DNA from: CAYZJV01 sp964473245
GTDB taxonomy: Bacteria; Spirochaetota; Spirochaetia; Sphaerochaetales; Sphaerochaetaceae
Length of the DNA: 64,000 nt
Direction: 5' to 3'
Assembly: GCA_964473245.1 (NCBI GenBank)
Contig: CAYYOL010000006.1
Coordinates: forward strand, 1-64,000
Part shown: positions 1 through 8,306 of the stretch, in pieces
Position numbering within the stretch: position 1 is the stretch's first letter
Layout of the letters: the number at the start of each line of letters is the position of its first letter
Translations under genes and position numbers: made by a program
Notes under the pieces: model-generated
The model's database searches: none
Told to the model about the DNA's origin: nothing
Seen by the model: only the letters and a program-made list of their open reading frames with translations

Positions 1-1168
1 ATTTTACAAATAATTCTTCCGGATAGGCAATGATCTTCTCGCATCCGGTCTCGGTCACCAGAAATGGCTCACTGCACTCGAATCCGTATGTATCCAACCA
101 GATACCAGGCATGAAGTGAATCGTCATTCCCGGCTTCAATACCGTTTTATCTCCCGGTCGCAAGCTCACGGTATGCTCGCCCCAATCGGGAACGAATGCA
201 AGACCGAACGAATATCCTACTCTCGAAGGCTTCTCTACGCCAGTACCTACCAAGCACGATCTCCACAGTGCTTCGACCTCTTCTGCAAGCATGCCAGGAC
301 CGATTCCTGCAAGTGTAGTCTGCAGTCCCTTCACCACCACATTTGCCACATGCTCCAAATCCTTCGGCGGTTCGCCAATGAATACTGTTCTGGACAACGG
401 TGCGTGGTAGTGGTGACGTGCACTCCCTAGTTCAAGAAGCACGACATCTCCCTTCTGATACTTCCGTTCGGAGTCGAAGGTGAGGTGGGCAGAAGAGGTG
501 CGCTCAGCACTCGGGATGATCGGAAATATTGCTGGAGAATCACCACCGTATGTCTCTGTTCCACGAATCTGCTGGGCAGAGACCAACGCTGCAACCTCTT
601 TTTCGTAGACTCCGGGAGCGATAGACTCAACAGCGAGCGACATGGCACTCTCGGTTATCCTCGCAGCCTCTCTGATATAGGCGATCTCCGCCTCACTCTT
701 GATCGTCTTCACCCATCCTACCAGATTCTCAGCGTCGACAATCTTCATACCAGGCAATTCCCGATTCAGGGTGAGCAGCATCTTTGCATTGAACCAGTAT
801 CCATCCATCTCCACTGCCAAGGTACTTCCCTTCCCTTTCAACAGTGATGCAACGTATTCCATGGTATGCATATAGCGGGACTGTACGTACTCATCCTTGT
901 AGCCAAAGATATGATCGTCTGGTAGGTAGGTGGTCATGCGGGCTGCATTTGAATCCTGCGCGCGGCCGAACCACAGAGGCATGGAATCTTTCAGATCGAT
1001 AATGAGTCCTTGGTGCACGTAGAAGCTCCAGCCATCGAACCCGGTCAGGTAACTCATGTGACTCGGATCCATGACCAGTAGCAATTCTATGCCACGATGA
1101 TCCATGCGCTCTTTGACCAGGTCAAGTCTTCGCTTATATTCATCTGTAGAAAAAACGAGTTTTCTCAT
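1..1168 (-). CDS. Second DoeA/EutD-like ectoine hydrolase, M24 family (3' end cut)
   Basis: M24 'pita-bread' creatinase/aminopeptidase-fold protein, paralogous to the DoeA-like gene at 3177-4355. The 389 visible residues almost complete the family length; only the last few and the stop lie beyond the window edge. It shares signature stretches with its paralogue (GFDGWSFYVHQ, VVLLELGS, HYHAPLSRT, PDWGEHTVSLRPGDKT). Start chosen at the ATG with AAGGAG upstream; 16 bases separate it from eutC, so it is probably the last or a late gene of the operon. In characterised EutD/DoeA enzymes a Glu of this LLEL-type motif attacks ectoine and opens the ring. A hydroxyectoine-preferring or redundant hydrolase is the inferred role; an Xaa-Pro dipeptidase is the alternative. 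Confidence 0.8.
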   Translation of the reverse strand, partial: MRKLVFSTDEYKRRLDLVKERMDHRGIELLLVMDPSHMSYLTGFDGWSFYVHQGLIIDLKDSMPLWFGRAQDSNAARMTTYLPDDHIFGYKDEYVQSRYMHTMEYVASLLKGKGSTLAVEMDGYWFNAKMLLTLNRELPGMKIVDAENLVGWVKTIKSEAEIAYIREAARITESAMSLAVESIAPGVYEKEVAALVSAQQIRGTETYGGDSPAIFPIIPSAERTSSAHLTFDSERKYQKGDVVLLELGSARHHYHAPLSRTVFIGEPPKDLEHVANVVVKGLQTTLAGIGPGMLAEEVEALWRSCLVGTGVEKPSRVGYSFGLAFVPDWGEHTVSLRPGDKTVLKPGMTIHFMPGIWLDTYGFECSEPFLVTETGCEKIIAYPEELFVK

Positions 1169-1184
1169 GTGCAGTCTCCTTGTA

Positions 1185-2183
1185 CTATCGAGGTACCACC
1201 ATACCGGCTTTCTCTCGTTTCGCAATCTCGTAAGCCATGAGCGCGATCATGGTATCCTGCACCCCAACTCCTGTGAGATCGCATACCGTTACTTGAGCAT
1301 CATTGCTTCGTGCCGATTTTCCACTTGAGATAATCTGTCCAAGCTCATGAACTTCGGACTTATCGGATACATACCCCTCTTCTTTGGCACCACGCAGTTC
1401 ACCGAGTCTAAAGCTCTGTGCCTTCAGGTCACATGCAATGATATCCGCCTTTCCGAAGACGGCGCCCTTCAGCTCCTGCTTGTCTTCGGCATCGCTACCC
1501 ATGGAGGTGATATGGAGACCAGGATGCACCCAATCGGCCTCGAAATACCCTTTTCTGGCCGGAGTCGTGGTGACCACGATCCCGCACTGCAAGACCAACT
1601 CTGCCCCACTATCTGCACTGACAACTTCGACACCCAGCCGTTTCTTCATATCCTCTACGAAGGCCTGCTTCCGTTCAGCGGTATCTATACTGTACATGAC
1701 AATCTTCTTGTACGGCTTCACCAGCATGAGCGCCTCCATCTGGAAACGCGCCTGTACACCACATCCGAAGACCCCAACGGTATCGACTCCGTCTGGAGCA
1801 AGATACTTGGCTGCAATCGCACCAGCGGCAGCGGTTCTCACCTGCGTGAGATAACCGTTGTCCAACAGCACGGCTTCCAGGAAGCCAGTCTCTGCACTGA
1901 CAACGAGCATCTGCCCACTTTGCGATGGAAGCCCGATATCGGGATTCTGAAAAAAACCGGAAGCGATTTTGATCGCCATGCTCGGTAGTCCCCGAATGAA
2001 TGCGCTCTTAATATCGACCTCACCATTCTTCTCTGGTACGGGTAGCATCATGATCGGAGGAACAGTCGCCTTACCTTCTGCCAACGATGAGAATCCAACC
2101 TCCACCTGTTCGATCACTTCCAGATCGAGCTTTACAAACTTTCGCAACTCCTGTTCCGAAAGTACAACAATTCCTTCACTCAT
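1185..2183 (-). CDS. eutC: EutC-like ornithine cyclodeaminase/mu-crystallin family protein
   Basis: 332 residues of the ornithine cyclodeaminase/alanine dehydrogenase/mu-crystallin family. A Rossmann nucleotide-binding motif VFGCGVQARFQ lies near residues 138-148, after the family hallmark RTAAAGA (about 116-122). In hydroxyectoine users EutC works with EutA and EutB to turn the hydroxylated diaminobutyrate intermediate into metabolisable products; the exact chemistry is still inferred in the literature. Here it follows eutB by 2 bases with an AAAGGAG Shine-Dalgarno inside the eutB end, so the two are translationally linked. The family call is firm; the pathway role comes from the cluster. 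Confidence 0.85.
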   Translation of the reverse strand: MSEGIVVLSEQELRKFVKLDLEVIEQVEVGFSSLAEGKATVPPIMMLPVPEKNGEVDIKSAFIRGLPSMAIKIASGFFQNPDIGLPSQSGQMLVVSAETGFLEAVLLDNGYLTQVRTAAAGAIAAKYLAPDGVDTVGVFGCGVQARFQMEALMLVKPYKKIVMYSIDTAERKQAFVEDMKKRLGVEVVSADSGAELVLQCGIVVTTTPARKGYFEADWVHPGLHITSMGSDAEDKQELKGAVFGKADIIACDLKAQSFRLGELRGAKEEGYVSDKSEVHELGQIISSGKSARSNDAQVTVCDLTGVGVQDTMIALMAYEIAKREKAGMVVPR

Positions 2184-2185
2184 GA

Positions 2186-3172
2186 TTACTCTCCTTTTTC
2201 CAATACTGAAAGATAGGTGCGTTTGTCTACATTTCTCCCAGTGAGTGGCATGACTACGTTACAGCCTTTGACATCCACCTTTCCGGACAGTATCGCTCCG
2301 ATTCCCACCGAAGCAGCACCCTCTGCAACTATTCCATGGTTATCGAATATGAAGCGCATACCACGCTCCACATCCTCCTCAGTCACCACAACATGTTCAT
2401 CGACATACCGTTTTACGAGCTCCATGGTGTAGTGATTCTCCCGTCCGATTCCACCAAGAAGCGAGTCGGCTAGCGTATCCTTCTCTTCAATGTCGGCAGG
2501 TTTTCCCAACTTGATACTCTCAAGCATCGCAGGAGATCGATCGATCGAAATACCTACGACTCGGATCGATGGATCAAGTGATTTCGCCGTCATAGCGATA
2601 CCTGCCAGCAATCCTCCTCCACTCAGTGGGATGAGGAGTGTATCAGTCTGCGGACGTTGTCTGAGTAGTTCGAGCGCGATCGTTCCCTGTCCCGCGATTA
2701 CCAGGGGATCATCGAACGGTACTACGGGTATATACCCCTCTTGCTCTTTCAGCTCGCGGTAATGATCCTCTGCCTCATCCTGCGAAGCACCGAACACTAC
2801 CGGAGTTCCTCCGAGGTCTCGGATTGCTTCGACTCGATACGCGGGAACGCGTTTCGACAGACAAACAACAGCCTTCACACCGACCTGATTCGCTACGTAC
2901 GATACAGCTCGACCGTGGTTCCCAGTCGAAAACGTGATCACTCCTCGAGCTCGTTCAGCATCTGAGAGGGAGAGGATGGTATTCGTAGCTCCTCTGACCT
3001 TGAACGATCCAGTAGGCTGTAACAGCTCAAGCTTAAGCCCTACTGAAGAAGCCTCCGCAAGTGTAGCCACTTGCGGAGACTCGACTATCGGTGTCTCGGA
3101 GACCACCGGGTACACTCTCCCGGCAGCGCTCCAGACATCGGCAATTGTTGGTAATTGATAATTATTCTTCAT
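2186..3172 (-). CDS. eutB: EutB-like threonine dehydratase family (PLP) enzyme
   Basis: 328-residue fold-type II PLP enzyme of the threonine/serine dehydratase family. The Schiff-base lysine is Lys59 in TGSFKVRGA and the phosphate-binding loop is SGGGLLAG near 184-191; no ACT regulatory domain follows, as in catabolic dehydratases. In hydroxyectoine clusters EutB is expected to dehydrate/deaminate the 3-hydroxy-diaminobutyrate-derived intermediate. The open frame extends 33 codons further upstream into doeA, but the ATG at 3172 matches the family N-terminus and lies 4 bases after the doeA stop. It sits between doeA and eutC. Confidence 0.85.
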   Translation of the reverse strand: MKNNYQLPTIADVWSAAGRVYPVVSETPIVESPQVATLAEASSVGLKLELLQPTGSFKVRGATNTILSLSDAERARGVITFSTGNHGRAVSYVANQVGVKAVVCLSKRVPAYRVEAIRDLGGTPVVFGASQDEAEDHYRELKEQEGYIPVVPFDDPLVIAGQGTIALELLRQRPQTDTLLIPLSGGGLLAGIAMTAKSLDPSIRVVGISIDRSPAMLESIKLGKPADIEEKDTLADSLLGGIGRENHYTMELVKRYVDEHVVVTEEDVERGMRFIFDNHGIVAEGAASVGIGAILSGKVDVKGCNVVMPLTGRNVDKRTYLSVLEKGE

Positions 3173-3176
3173 GATC

Positions 3177-4355
3177 CTATGCGTTATAGATGATATCGAT
3201 TGGGTAGTCGTAGAATGCCTCGTACCCATCTTCTGTGATATAGATCGAAGCATCGATCTCAAATCCCACATCGTCGTACCAGATTCCAGGAATCAGATGC
3301 AACGCCATATTGGGCTTGATGATCGTCTTATCTCCAGGTCTGAGGCTAATGGTGTGTTCACCCCAATCTGGTGGATAGTTCACCCCAATCGAATACCCGA
3401 GCCTAGACTCTTTTACGACCTTCGAGTGACTGATTGCATCGCGCCACTTCGCTTCTATGCCTTCCGAGGTGACTCCAGGCTTGATCCATTCCAGGGTCTT
3501 CTGGAGACCATCCATCACAACCTCCGCCGTATCTTTCATGAGCTGAGGTGGATTCTCTCCGAGGAAAATGGTACGTGCTATTGGTGCATGATAGTGCTTG
3601 TAGACCCCGGTAAGTTCGAGAAGGACTGCTTCATCGCGCTTGAACAGCTTGTCAGACCATGTCAGGTGGGGAGTCTTCGTTGCCTCTCCTGCCATCATCA
3701 ATGGCACGATCGCCGGATAATCTCCACCGAACTCGCTGGTACCTGCATACTGAGCTTCAACGATCTTCGCCGCAGCGTCACACTCTCGCACACCAACTTT
3801 GATATTGTTCTTGGCTGCATCCATCACACGAACTGCAATCTGTCCTGCACGCTTCATCATCTCAAGCTCAGCTGGAGATTTAACCACTCTAATCCAGTTC
3901 ACGAGTGCATTTCCGTTTAGGAACTTCGCGTTCGGGAGACTATTCTGCAATTCAACATAGGACTGTGCCGTGAAATAGAACTGATCCATTTCGACACCGA
4001 TTCGTTTCTTGTCCCATCCGTATTTCTTGACGAGATCGGCAACGAACTGCATGGGGTGTCGTTCAAGTGACTGCACATAGTTGTCTGCATACTCATAGAT
4101 GTTCTCGTTCTTGAGAAAACTGGTGATACGGCAACCATTCGCATCCATTCCCCGTCCAATCCAGATCGGTTCCTCTTTGTCTAGCGAAACCAGCACGCAC
4201 TGGTGAACATAAAAGCTCCAGCCATCATATCCTGTAAGATAGTTCATATTCGCCGGATGGCTGACCACGAGAAGATCAATTCCCTTCTCCTGCATAGCCT
4301 TCTTGGTTTTCTCAATTCGTCCTAGATACTCTTCTCTTGTAAATACTGGCATCAA
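3177..4355 (-). CDS. doeA: Ectoine hydrolase DoeA/EutD (M24 family)
   Basis: 392-residue M24-fold hydrolase. It has the DoeA-type N-terminal signature NYLTGYDGWSFYVHQ (about 38-52) and the catalytic-domain motif VLLELTG with HYHAPIART (about 244-261). In characterised DoeA/EutD the corresponding Glu (here about Glu247) forms a covalent intermediate during ring opening of ectoine to N-acetyl-2,4-diaminobutyrate; classic M24 metal ligands are not needed. The position between eutA and eutBC is the order seen in eutABCD-type clusters. A start one codon later (MPVF) is equally possible. DoeA is a much better fit than a generic Xaa-Pro peptidase because of the neighbours and the signature. Confidence 0.88.
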   Translation of the reverse strand: MMPVFTREEYLGRIEKTKKAMQEKGIDLLVVSHPANMNYLTGYDGWSFYVHQCVLVSLDKEEPIWIGRGMDANGCRITSFLKNENIYEYADNYVQSLERHPMQFVADLVKKYGWDKKRIGVEMDQFYFTAQSYVELQNSLPNAKFLNGNALVNWIRVVKSPAELEMMKRAGQIAVRVMDAAKNNIKVGVRECDAAAKIVEAQYAGTSEFGGDYPAIVPLMMAGEATKTPHLTWSDKLFKRDEAVLLELTGVYKHYHAPIARTIFLGENPPQLMKDTAEVVMDGLQKTLEWIKPGVTSEGIEAKWRDAISHSKVVKESRLGYSIGVNYPPDWGEHTISLRPGDKTIIKPNMALHLIPGIWYDDVGFEIDASIYITEDGYEAFYDYPIDIIYNA

Positions 4356-4382
4356 TAACCTCCTTGCCTACAATTTACCCCT

Positions 4383-5120
4383 TTACATGTGACCATAAAA
4401 ACGGTGTTTCACTACAGTCGCATGTATGTAATCGATCATGGTCACATAGTCGAACACCGGAAGTCCTGTGGCCTCCTGAACTGCCGCACCATAGGGAGGA
4501 AGCATACTGCATTCAAGCAGAATCGCCCCCATAGTAGGATGCTCCTTCTGCAGTCGTACTGCACGTTCGACCACTGCAGCCTCAACTAGTGCGGAATCGA
4601 GCACCCCCTTCTCGTGAAAGACAGCATCCACGAAGTGCTCGCAATCTTCCAATCCGGTAACCCGTATGCGCTTCATTACTGCACTTGAGACACCTACAGC
4701 CGAAAACAACTCACTTGTCAATGATGCACTGTTCGCTGTGACCACACCAAGCGGCGCTTCGGATCCGGTGACCAGTGCCATGAACGAGAGCTGCAGCAGA
4801 CTCGAAAGGAATACCGGGATTCCCAGCTCGTCTGCCAGTTGCCTCTGGTAGATCGCCATAAATCCACAATCGCCGGTGATTGCTCTCACCCCTTCTGCCT
4901 GCAACGCTTTAGCAGCGGTCTCTACAGCCTGATACATGCTCAGATCATGATTGAAGATCCGCTCGACCGAAAGTCCCGGTACCCGTTGAAATCGAACGGG
5001 ATACCGGTATGTTGTTGCATTTGCCGTATCTCCGGGAATGTAGGGAGCAAAGTTCTCCAGTAGTAGAATTCCTATGGATTCACCGTAGCTCACTTGTCCC
5101 GGCCTCACAGCATATCGCAT
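4383..5120 (-). CDS. eutA: EutA-like Asp/Glu/hydantoin racemase superfamily protein
   Basis: 245 residues of the aspartate/glutamate/hydantoin racemase and arylmalonate decarboxylase superfamily. The two expected catalytic cysteines are present: Cys85 in ITGDCGF and Cys204 in LLECSMLPPYG, one per lobe. In hydroxyectoine users EutA is proposed to act on the stereochemistry of a hydroxylated intermediate before EutB and EutC. It lies between the TRAP permease and doeA, with GAGG a few bases ahead of the start. The superfamily call is firm; the EutA assignment depends on context. Confidence 0.78.
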   Translation of the reverse strand: MRYAVRPGQVSYGESIGILLLENFAPYIPGDTANATTYRYPVRFQRVPGLSVERIFNHDLSMYQAVETAAKALQAEGVRAITGDCGFMAIYQRQLADELGIPVFLSSLLQLSFMALVTGSEAPLGVVTANSASLTSELFSAVGVSSAVMKRIRVTGLEDCEHFVDAVFHEKGVLDSALVEAAVVERAVRLQKEHPTMGAILLECSMLPPYGAAVQEATGLPVFDYVTMIDYIHATVVKHRFYGHM

Positions 5121-5141
5121 AGCAGCCTCGCTCTGACTCGC

Positions 5142-6419
5142 CTAAATTCCAGCCGACTGGGGCAGGAAGAGGGCAATCTGTGGGAAGATGATAATCAGAG
5201 CTGTCGAGAGAATCAGAATACCGATGAACGGGAATATCTTCCTGATGACCTCGAAATAGGGTCGTCTGAATATCAGCTGTGCCGTGAAAATGTCACACCC
5301 GAATGGTGGTGTCGCGGAACCGATGGCAGCCTGTAGAACGATCAGTGTTCCCAGGAGAACGGGATCGATCCCTGTGGAGACCACGTATGGCTGGAAGATC
5401 GGACTCAGCACGTAGATCGCGACGATTGGGTCAACGAACATACAAGCCACGAAGTATGCAATAACCACCACGATAATCAGCTGCAACTGAGTCGGGTCGG
5501 TACCGATGATCACCGGCATGATCTGCTGCGGAATACGAAGGAAGCTGATCATCCAGGAGAAGACCTGACCGGATCCCACGAGGATGAACACGACACCAGT
5601 TACGATACCGGCATCGAGCAGAACCTGCACCAACTTCTTCCAGGTCATGGTTTTGTAGAGTAATGTCTCGAGAATGAGGCCATAGGCCACACCGGCTGCG
5701 GCGGCCTCTGTCGGACTGAAGACTCCGGCATAGATACCACCAACGACAATCAACGGGAAGCCCATGACAGGAATACCTTCCTTCAATGCCTTCTTCCGCT
5801 CTGCCCATGATGACTTCTCCAGAATAGCGATATTTCGCAATTTCGAGTAGAAGAACACATAGATCGAGAACAGGATGAAGATCATGATACCCGGTCCGAT
5901 ACCGGCGAGGAACAACTTACCGATTGAGGTGGCCGTGACAACTCCATATACGATGAATCCGATCGATGGGGGTATGAGCAGCGCAATATCACTCGAATTG
6001 ATAATCAGAGCGAGTGAGAAAGAACTTGAATACCCTGCCTTCAGAAGCATCGGACGCATGGTCCCACCGATTGCTGAGACGGTCGCCTGCGTCGAGCCCG
6101 AGACTGCTCCGAAGAGCGTACAGCTCGCATTCGTCGTAATCGCCAATCCACCGGGAATATGCCCGACAAACACCTTGATCATCTCAACCAGTCTGTTTGC
6201 AGCCTTTCCCGATGTCATGATATTCGCCGCTAGAATGAACATTGGTACGGTGACCAAAGAAGGAGCGGAGAATCCATTGATCATCTGCTGGATGACCACC
6301 TGTGGGTTCACCAAGGGCAACTCTATCCGAAGATATACGAGAAGCGGTGTTATCAGGGTAATGACAAAAGGGAAACCCAACAGCAAAAATGCTATCATCA
6401 CTAATCCAACTATACCCAT
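5142..6419 (-). CDS. TRAP transporter large permease (DctM/UehC-like)
   Basis: 425-residue, strongly hydrophobic DctM-family protein with about 12 membrane segments, the Na+-coupled permease subunit of a tripartite ATP-independent periplasmic (TRAP) transporter. Glycine/proline-rich motifs typical of the ion-transporter superfamily repeats are visible (for example PPSIGFIVYG and ATPPFGCD). Its ATG overlaps the stop of the small permease gene by one base (TAATG), so expression is coupled. With the TeaA-like binding protein upstream and catabolic genes on both sides, ectoine/hydroxyectoine uptake is the likely function. Confidence 0.92.
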   Translation of the reverse strand: MGIVGLVMIAFLLLGFPFVITLITPLLVYLRIELPLVNPQVVIQQMINGFSAPSLVTVPMFILAANIMTSGKAANRLVEMIKVFVGHIPGGLAITTNASCTLFGAVSGSTQATVSAIGGTMRPMLLKAGYSSSFSLALIINSSDIALLIPPSIGFIVYGVVTATSIGKLFLAGIGPGIMIFILFSIYVFFYSKLRNIAILEKSSWAERKKALKEGIPVMGFPLIVVGGIYAGVFSPTEAAAAGVAYGLILETLLYKTMTWKKLVQVLLDAGIVTGVVFILVGSGQVFSWMISFLRIPQQIMPVIIGTDPTQLQLIIVVVIAYFVACMFVDPIVAIYVLSPIFQPYVVSTGIDPVLLGTLIVLQAAIGSATPPFGCDIFTAQLIFRRPYFEVIRKIFPFIGILILSTALIIIFPQIALFLPQSAGI

Positions 6420-7057
6420 TATTTCTTCTCCTTCAGTTCCAACGAATCTACATCGACTTCAGCCATGACATTCTCCATCATGGTCACTTCATCTTCAAAT
6501 TCGCTCTGCTGTTCTGGAGACAACCAGACATCGGTCTCCTTGAAGTTCTTGAAGACAGTCCGGACATACTGAATGCCTGCAGTGAACAGAGCAAGAGGAG
6601 CGATGATGAGGAAATACCAGTATGGGGCTCCCAAAGCCTCGGTCTTCGTTCCTCGAATTCTCAGATTATTCATGTAGTTGAAGGCATAATAGGCTAGAAC
6701 GAACATGACGATGGCGCTTATGATACTGATGATGATCACCAGAACTTTTTCAACTTTATTTGGTAGCAGCTCGAGAATAGCTCCCATGCGGATGTGTCTC
6801 GCCTTTCGGGCAGCGAAACTGGTACCGGTGAATGTGATGAGAATCACGAAGAGCTTGGAAATCTCCTCGGCGAAGTAGATACTTCTTGACATATTTCTGG
6901 CAATCACATTGACAATCAGCAGAACCGCAAGAAAGGCTGTGCTCGCTGCCAATATGGTTACTTCAAACCGATCTATGAATAGGGAAAGGAACTTTCCAAT
7001 TTTCTTCAAGGAGCCCTTTGCATCTTTGGATTGTGTATCCATCTGTGGTTTGCTCAT
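6419..7057 (-). CDS. TRAP transporter small permease (DctQ/UehB-like)
   Basis: 212-residue DctQ-type protein with four predicted membrane helices between about residues 25 and 170 and hydrophilic ends; the acidic C-terminal tail is longer than usual. DctQ subunits pair with DctM in the inner membrane. The start is preceded by AAAGG. The 80 bases between this gene and the binding-protein gene contain a perfect inverted repeat (separate entry) that probably separates the expression level of binding protein and permease. Confidence 0.9.
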   Translation of the reverse strand: MSKPQMDTQSKDAKGSLKKIGKFLSLFIDRFEVTILAASTAFLAVLLIVNVIARNMSRSIYFAEEISKLFVILITFTGTSFAARKARHIRMGAILELLPNKVEKVLVIIISIISAIVMFVLAYYAFNYMNNLRIRGTKTEALGAPYWYFLIIAPLALFTAGIQYVRTVFKNFKETDVWLSPEQQSEFEDEVTMMENVMAEVDVDSLELKEKK

Positions 7058-7090
7058 GGTTTTTTACCTTTATTTGGGACTTTTATAGGA

Positions 7091-7119
7091 GGTTTCCCGG
7101 GAAATTTTCCCGGGAAACC
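7091..7119 (-). repeat. Perfect intercistronic stem-loop between TRAP binding-protein and permease genes
   Basis: Two 14-base arms (7091-7104 and 7106-7119, ggtttcccgggaaa and its complement) are separated by a single base. They begin 18 bases after the binding-protein stop codon. There is no U-tract after it on the minus strand, so it is more likely a 3'-end stabiliser or processing site than a full terminator. This arrangement would raise the binding-protein level over the membrane subunits. Confidence 0.8.
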
Positions 7120-7137
7120 AGAACTATAAAGTTTCGA

Positions 7138-8202
7138 CTAGTTTCCTACAGCTGCAATTGCCTTGTCGATATCGGCAAGAAGCGCCTGCAGAATCTCAGC
7201 TGAACCTGGTCCACCAACTTCGGGGAAGTTAGGATAGACTTGAGTTTCAGCAATGGTGCGAAGCTCTGCAATCTGTGCATCGGTCAACTCGGTGAACGTA
7301 ACCTGTGGCCGATTGCGCTGGATCTCCTGTCTCATGCGATCGTTGTTCGCATTTACCCACTCAGCACTTGGAATGATCTTGTCGAGCCAGTAGTTGGTCA
7401 TCAGATCCTGATACTCCTGGGGAAGAGATTCGAAGAAAGCCTTGTTGACTGCCGGAATACCGAGGAAAGGCTCTGCCCAGAGCTGCACGAAGTGATCTGC
7501 CACTTCATAAAATCCCATGCTGAAGTTCGCAAACATCGGCTGGCTCTGCGCATCGATCAGACCAGTCTGAAGAGCACTATAGATTTCACCGTAAGCCATC
7601 GGAGTAGGTACGATTCCATACGCGCGATAGTCACGAGTAAGCATTTCCGAACCCATGACACGGGTCTTCAAACCCTGCAGATCGGAGAGCTGATTGATCG
7701 GTCTCTTACTGGTGAGCCACTGCCAACCTTCAAAGAAGATTCCGAAAGGAATCAAGTCGTTCTCAACGAATTTCGCTCGAAGCATCTGGAAGGATTCACC
7801 GTTTCGGATTACCCAGTCGAGGACCTCTGGAAGATTCTCGTAGGGCCAAATGTAGTGCAGAGCAAGCACGTTCGCAGCTGGTACGAAAGAACTGATCCAA
7901 CCATAGTCGGAGAAGACAAACTCTACGACACCAAGCTGAGCGAGCTCGTTGATGTCACGGTTCTCACCAAGTGTTCCATACGGGAATACTTCGATGTTGA
8001 ATTTGCCATCTGTCTCTTCGCGCATGTAGTCGGCGAATTCGCGTGCCCATACGGTCATGGGATCGCCTTCAACTTCGGCGGTCGGGAACCGGACATTCCA
8101 TGTCTGGTCCGCAGGAGCTTCAGCTCCGCCAGCAGCGAAAAGCGTTACACTGGGAACGAGCAGCGCGATGATCAGCGCCAATAGTACAATACGATTTTTC
8201 AT
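7138..8202 (-). CDS. TRAP substrate-binding protein, TeaA/UehA-like
   Basis: 354-residue DctP-family periplasmic binding protein. The N-terminus has a signal peptide (basic start, hydrophobic core to about residue 22, cleavage near LFA-AGG); no lipobox Cys is seen. It resembles the ectoine-binding TeaA of Halomonas: an acidic EVEGD stretch at the mature N-terminus, FPYGTLGENRDI, and PTPMAYGEIYSALQTGLID in the second lobe. The downstream ATG was chosen over the longer open frame because AGGAGG stands 5 bases before it and the signal peptide starts there. Ligand identity (ectoine/hydroxyectoine) is inferred from similarity remembered for TeaA plus the operon. Confidence 0.88.
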   Translation of the reverse strand: MKNRIVLLALIIALLVPSVTLFAAGGAEAPADQTWNVRFPTAEVEGDPMTVWAREFADYMREETDGKFNIEVFPYGTLGENRDINELAQLGVVEFVFSDYGWISSFVPAANVLALHYIWPYENLPEVLDWVIRNGESFQMLRAKFVENDLIPFGIFFEGWQWLTSKRPINQLSDLQGLKTRVMGSEMLTRDYRAYGIVPTPMAYGEIYSALQTGLIDAQSQPMFANFSMGFYEVADHFVQLWAEPFLGIPAVNKAFFESLPQEYQDLMTNYWLDKIIPSAEWVNANNDRMRQEIQRNRPQVTFTELTDAQIAELRTIAETQVYPNFPEVGGPGSAEILQALLADIDKAIAAVGN

Positions 8203-8226
8203 ATAAACCTCCTGAAAAATGTTTTC

Positions 8227-8251
8227 ATACGGTTGTGTTTCACAGCCGTAT
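8227..8251 (-). repeat. Stem-loop upstream of the TRAP binding-protein gene
   Basis: Imperfect inverted repeat with ATACGG/CCGTAT outer arms and a GTG/CAC inner stem, 25 bases before the binding-protein start and about 56 bases after the M20 gene. Together with the hairpin at 7091-7119 it brackets the binding-protein coding region. It may protect the 5' end of a processed binding-protein mRNA. Confidence 0.5.
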
Positions 8252-8306
8252 TTTCTCAATAATACGCTCCATGAGCGGCCTCCACCCACTCATGCAGTTT
8301 GGATTG

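Noticed and set aside
3177..4355. Xaa-Pro dipeptidase or creatinase
   Set aside because: Same fold, but the N-terminal GYDGWSFYVHQ signature, the covalent-Glu motif and the eut/doe neighbourhood point to ectoine hydrolase.
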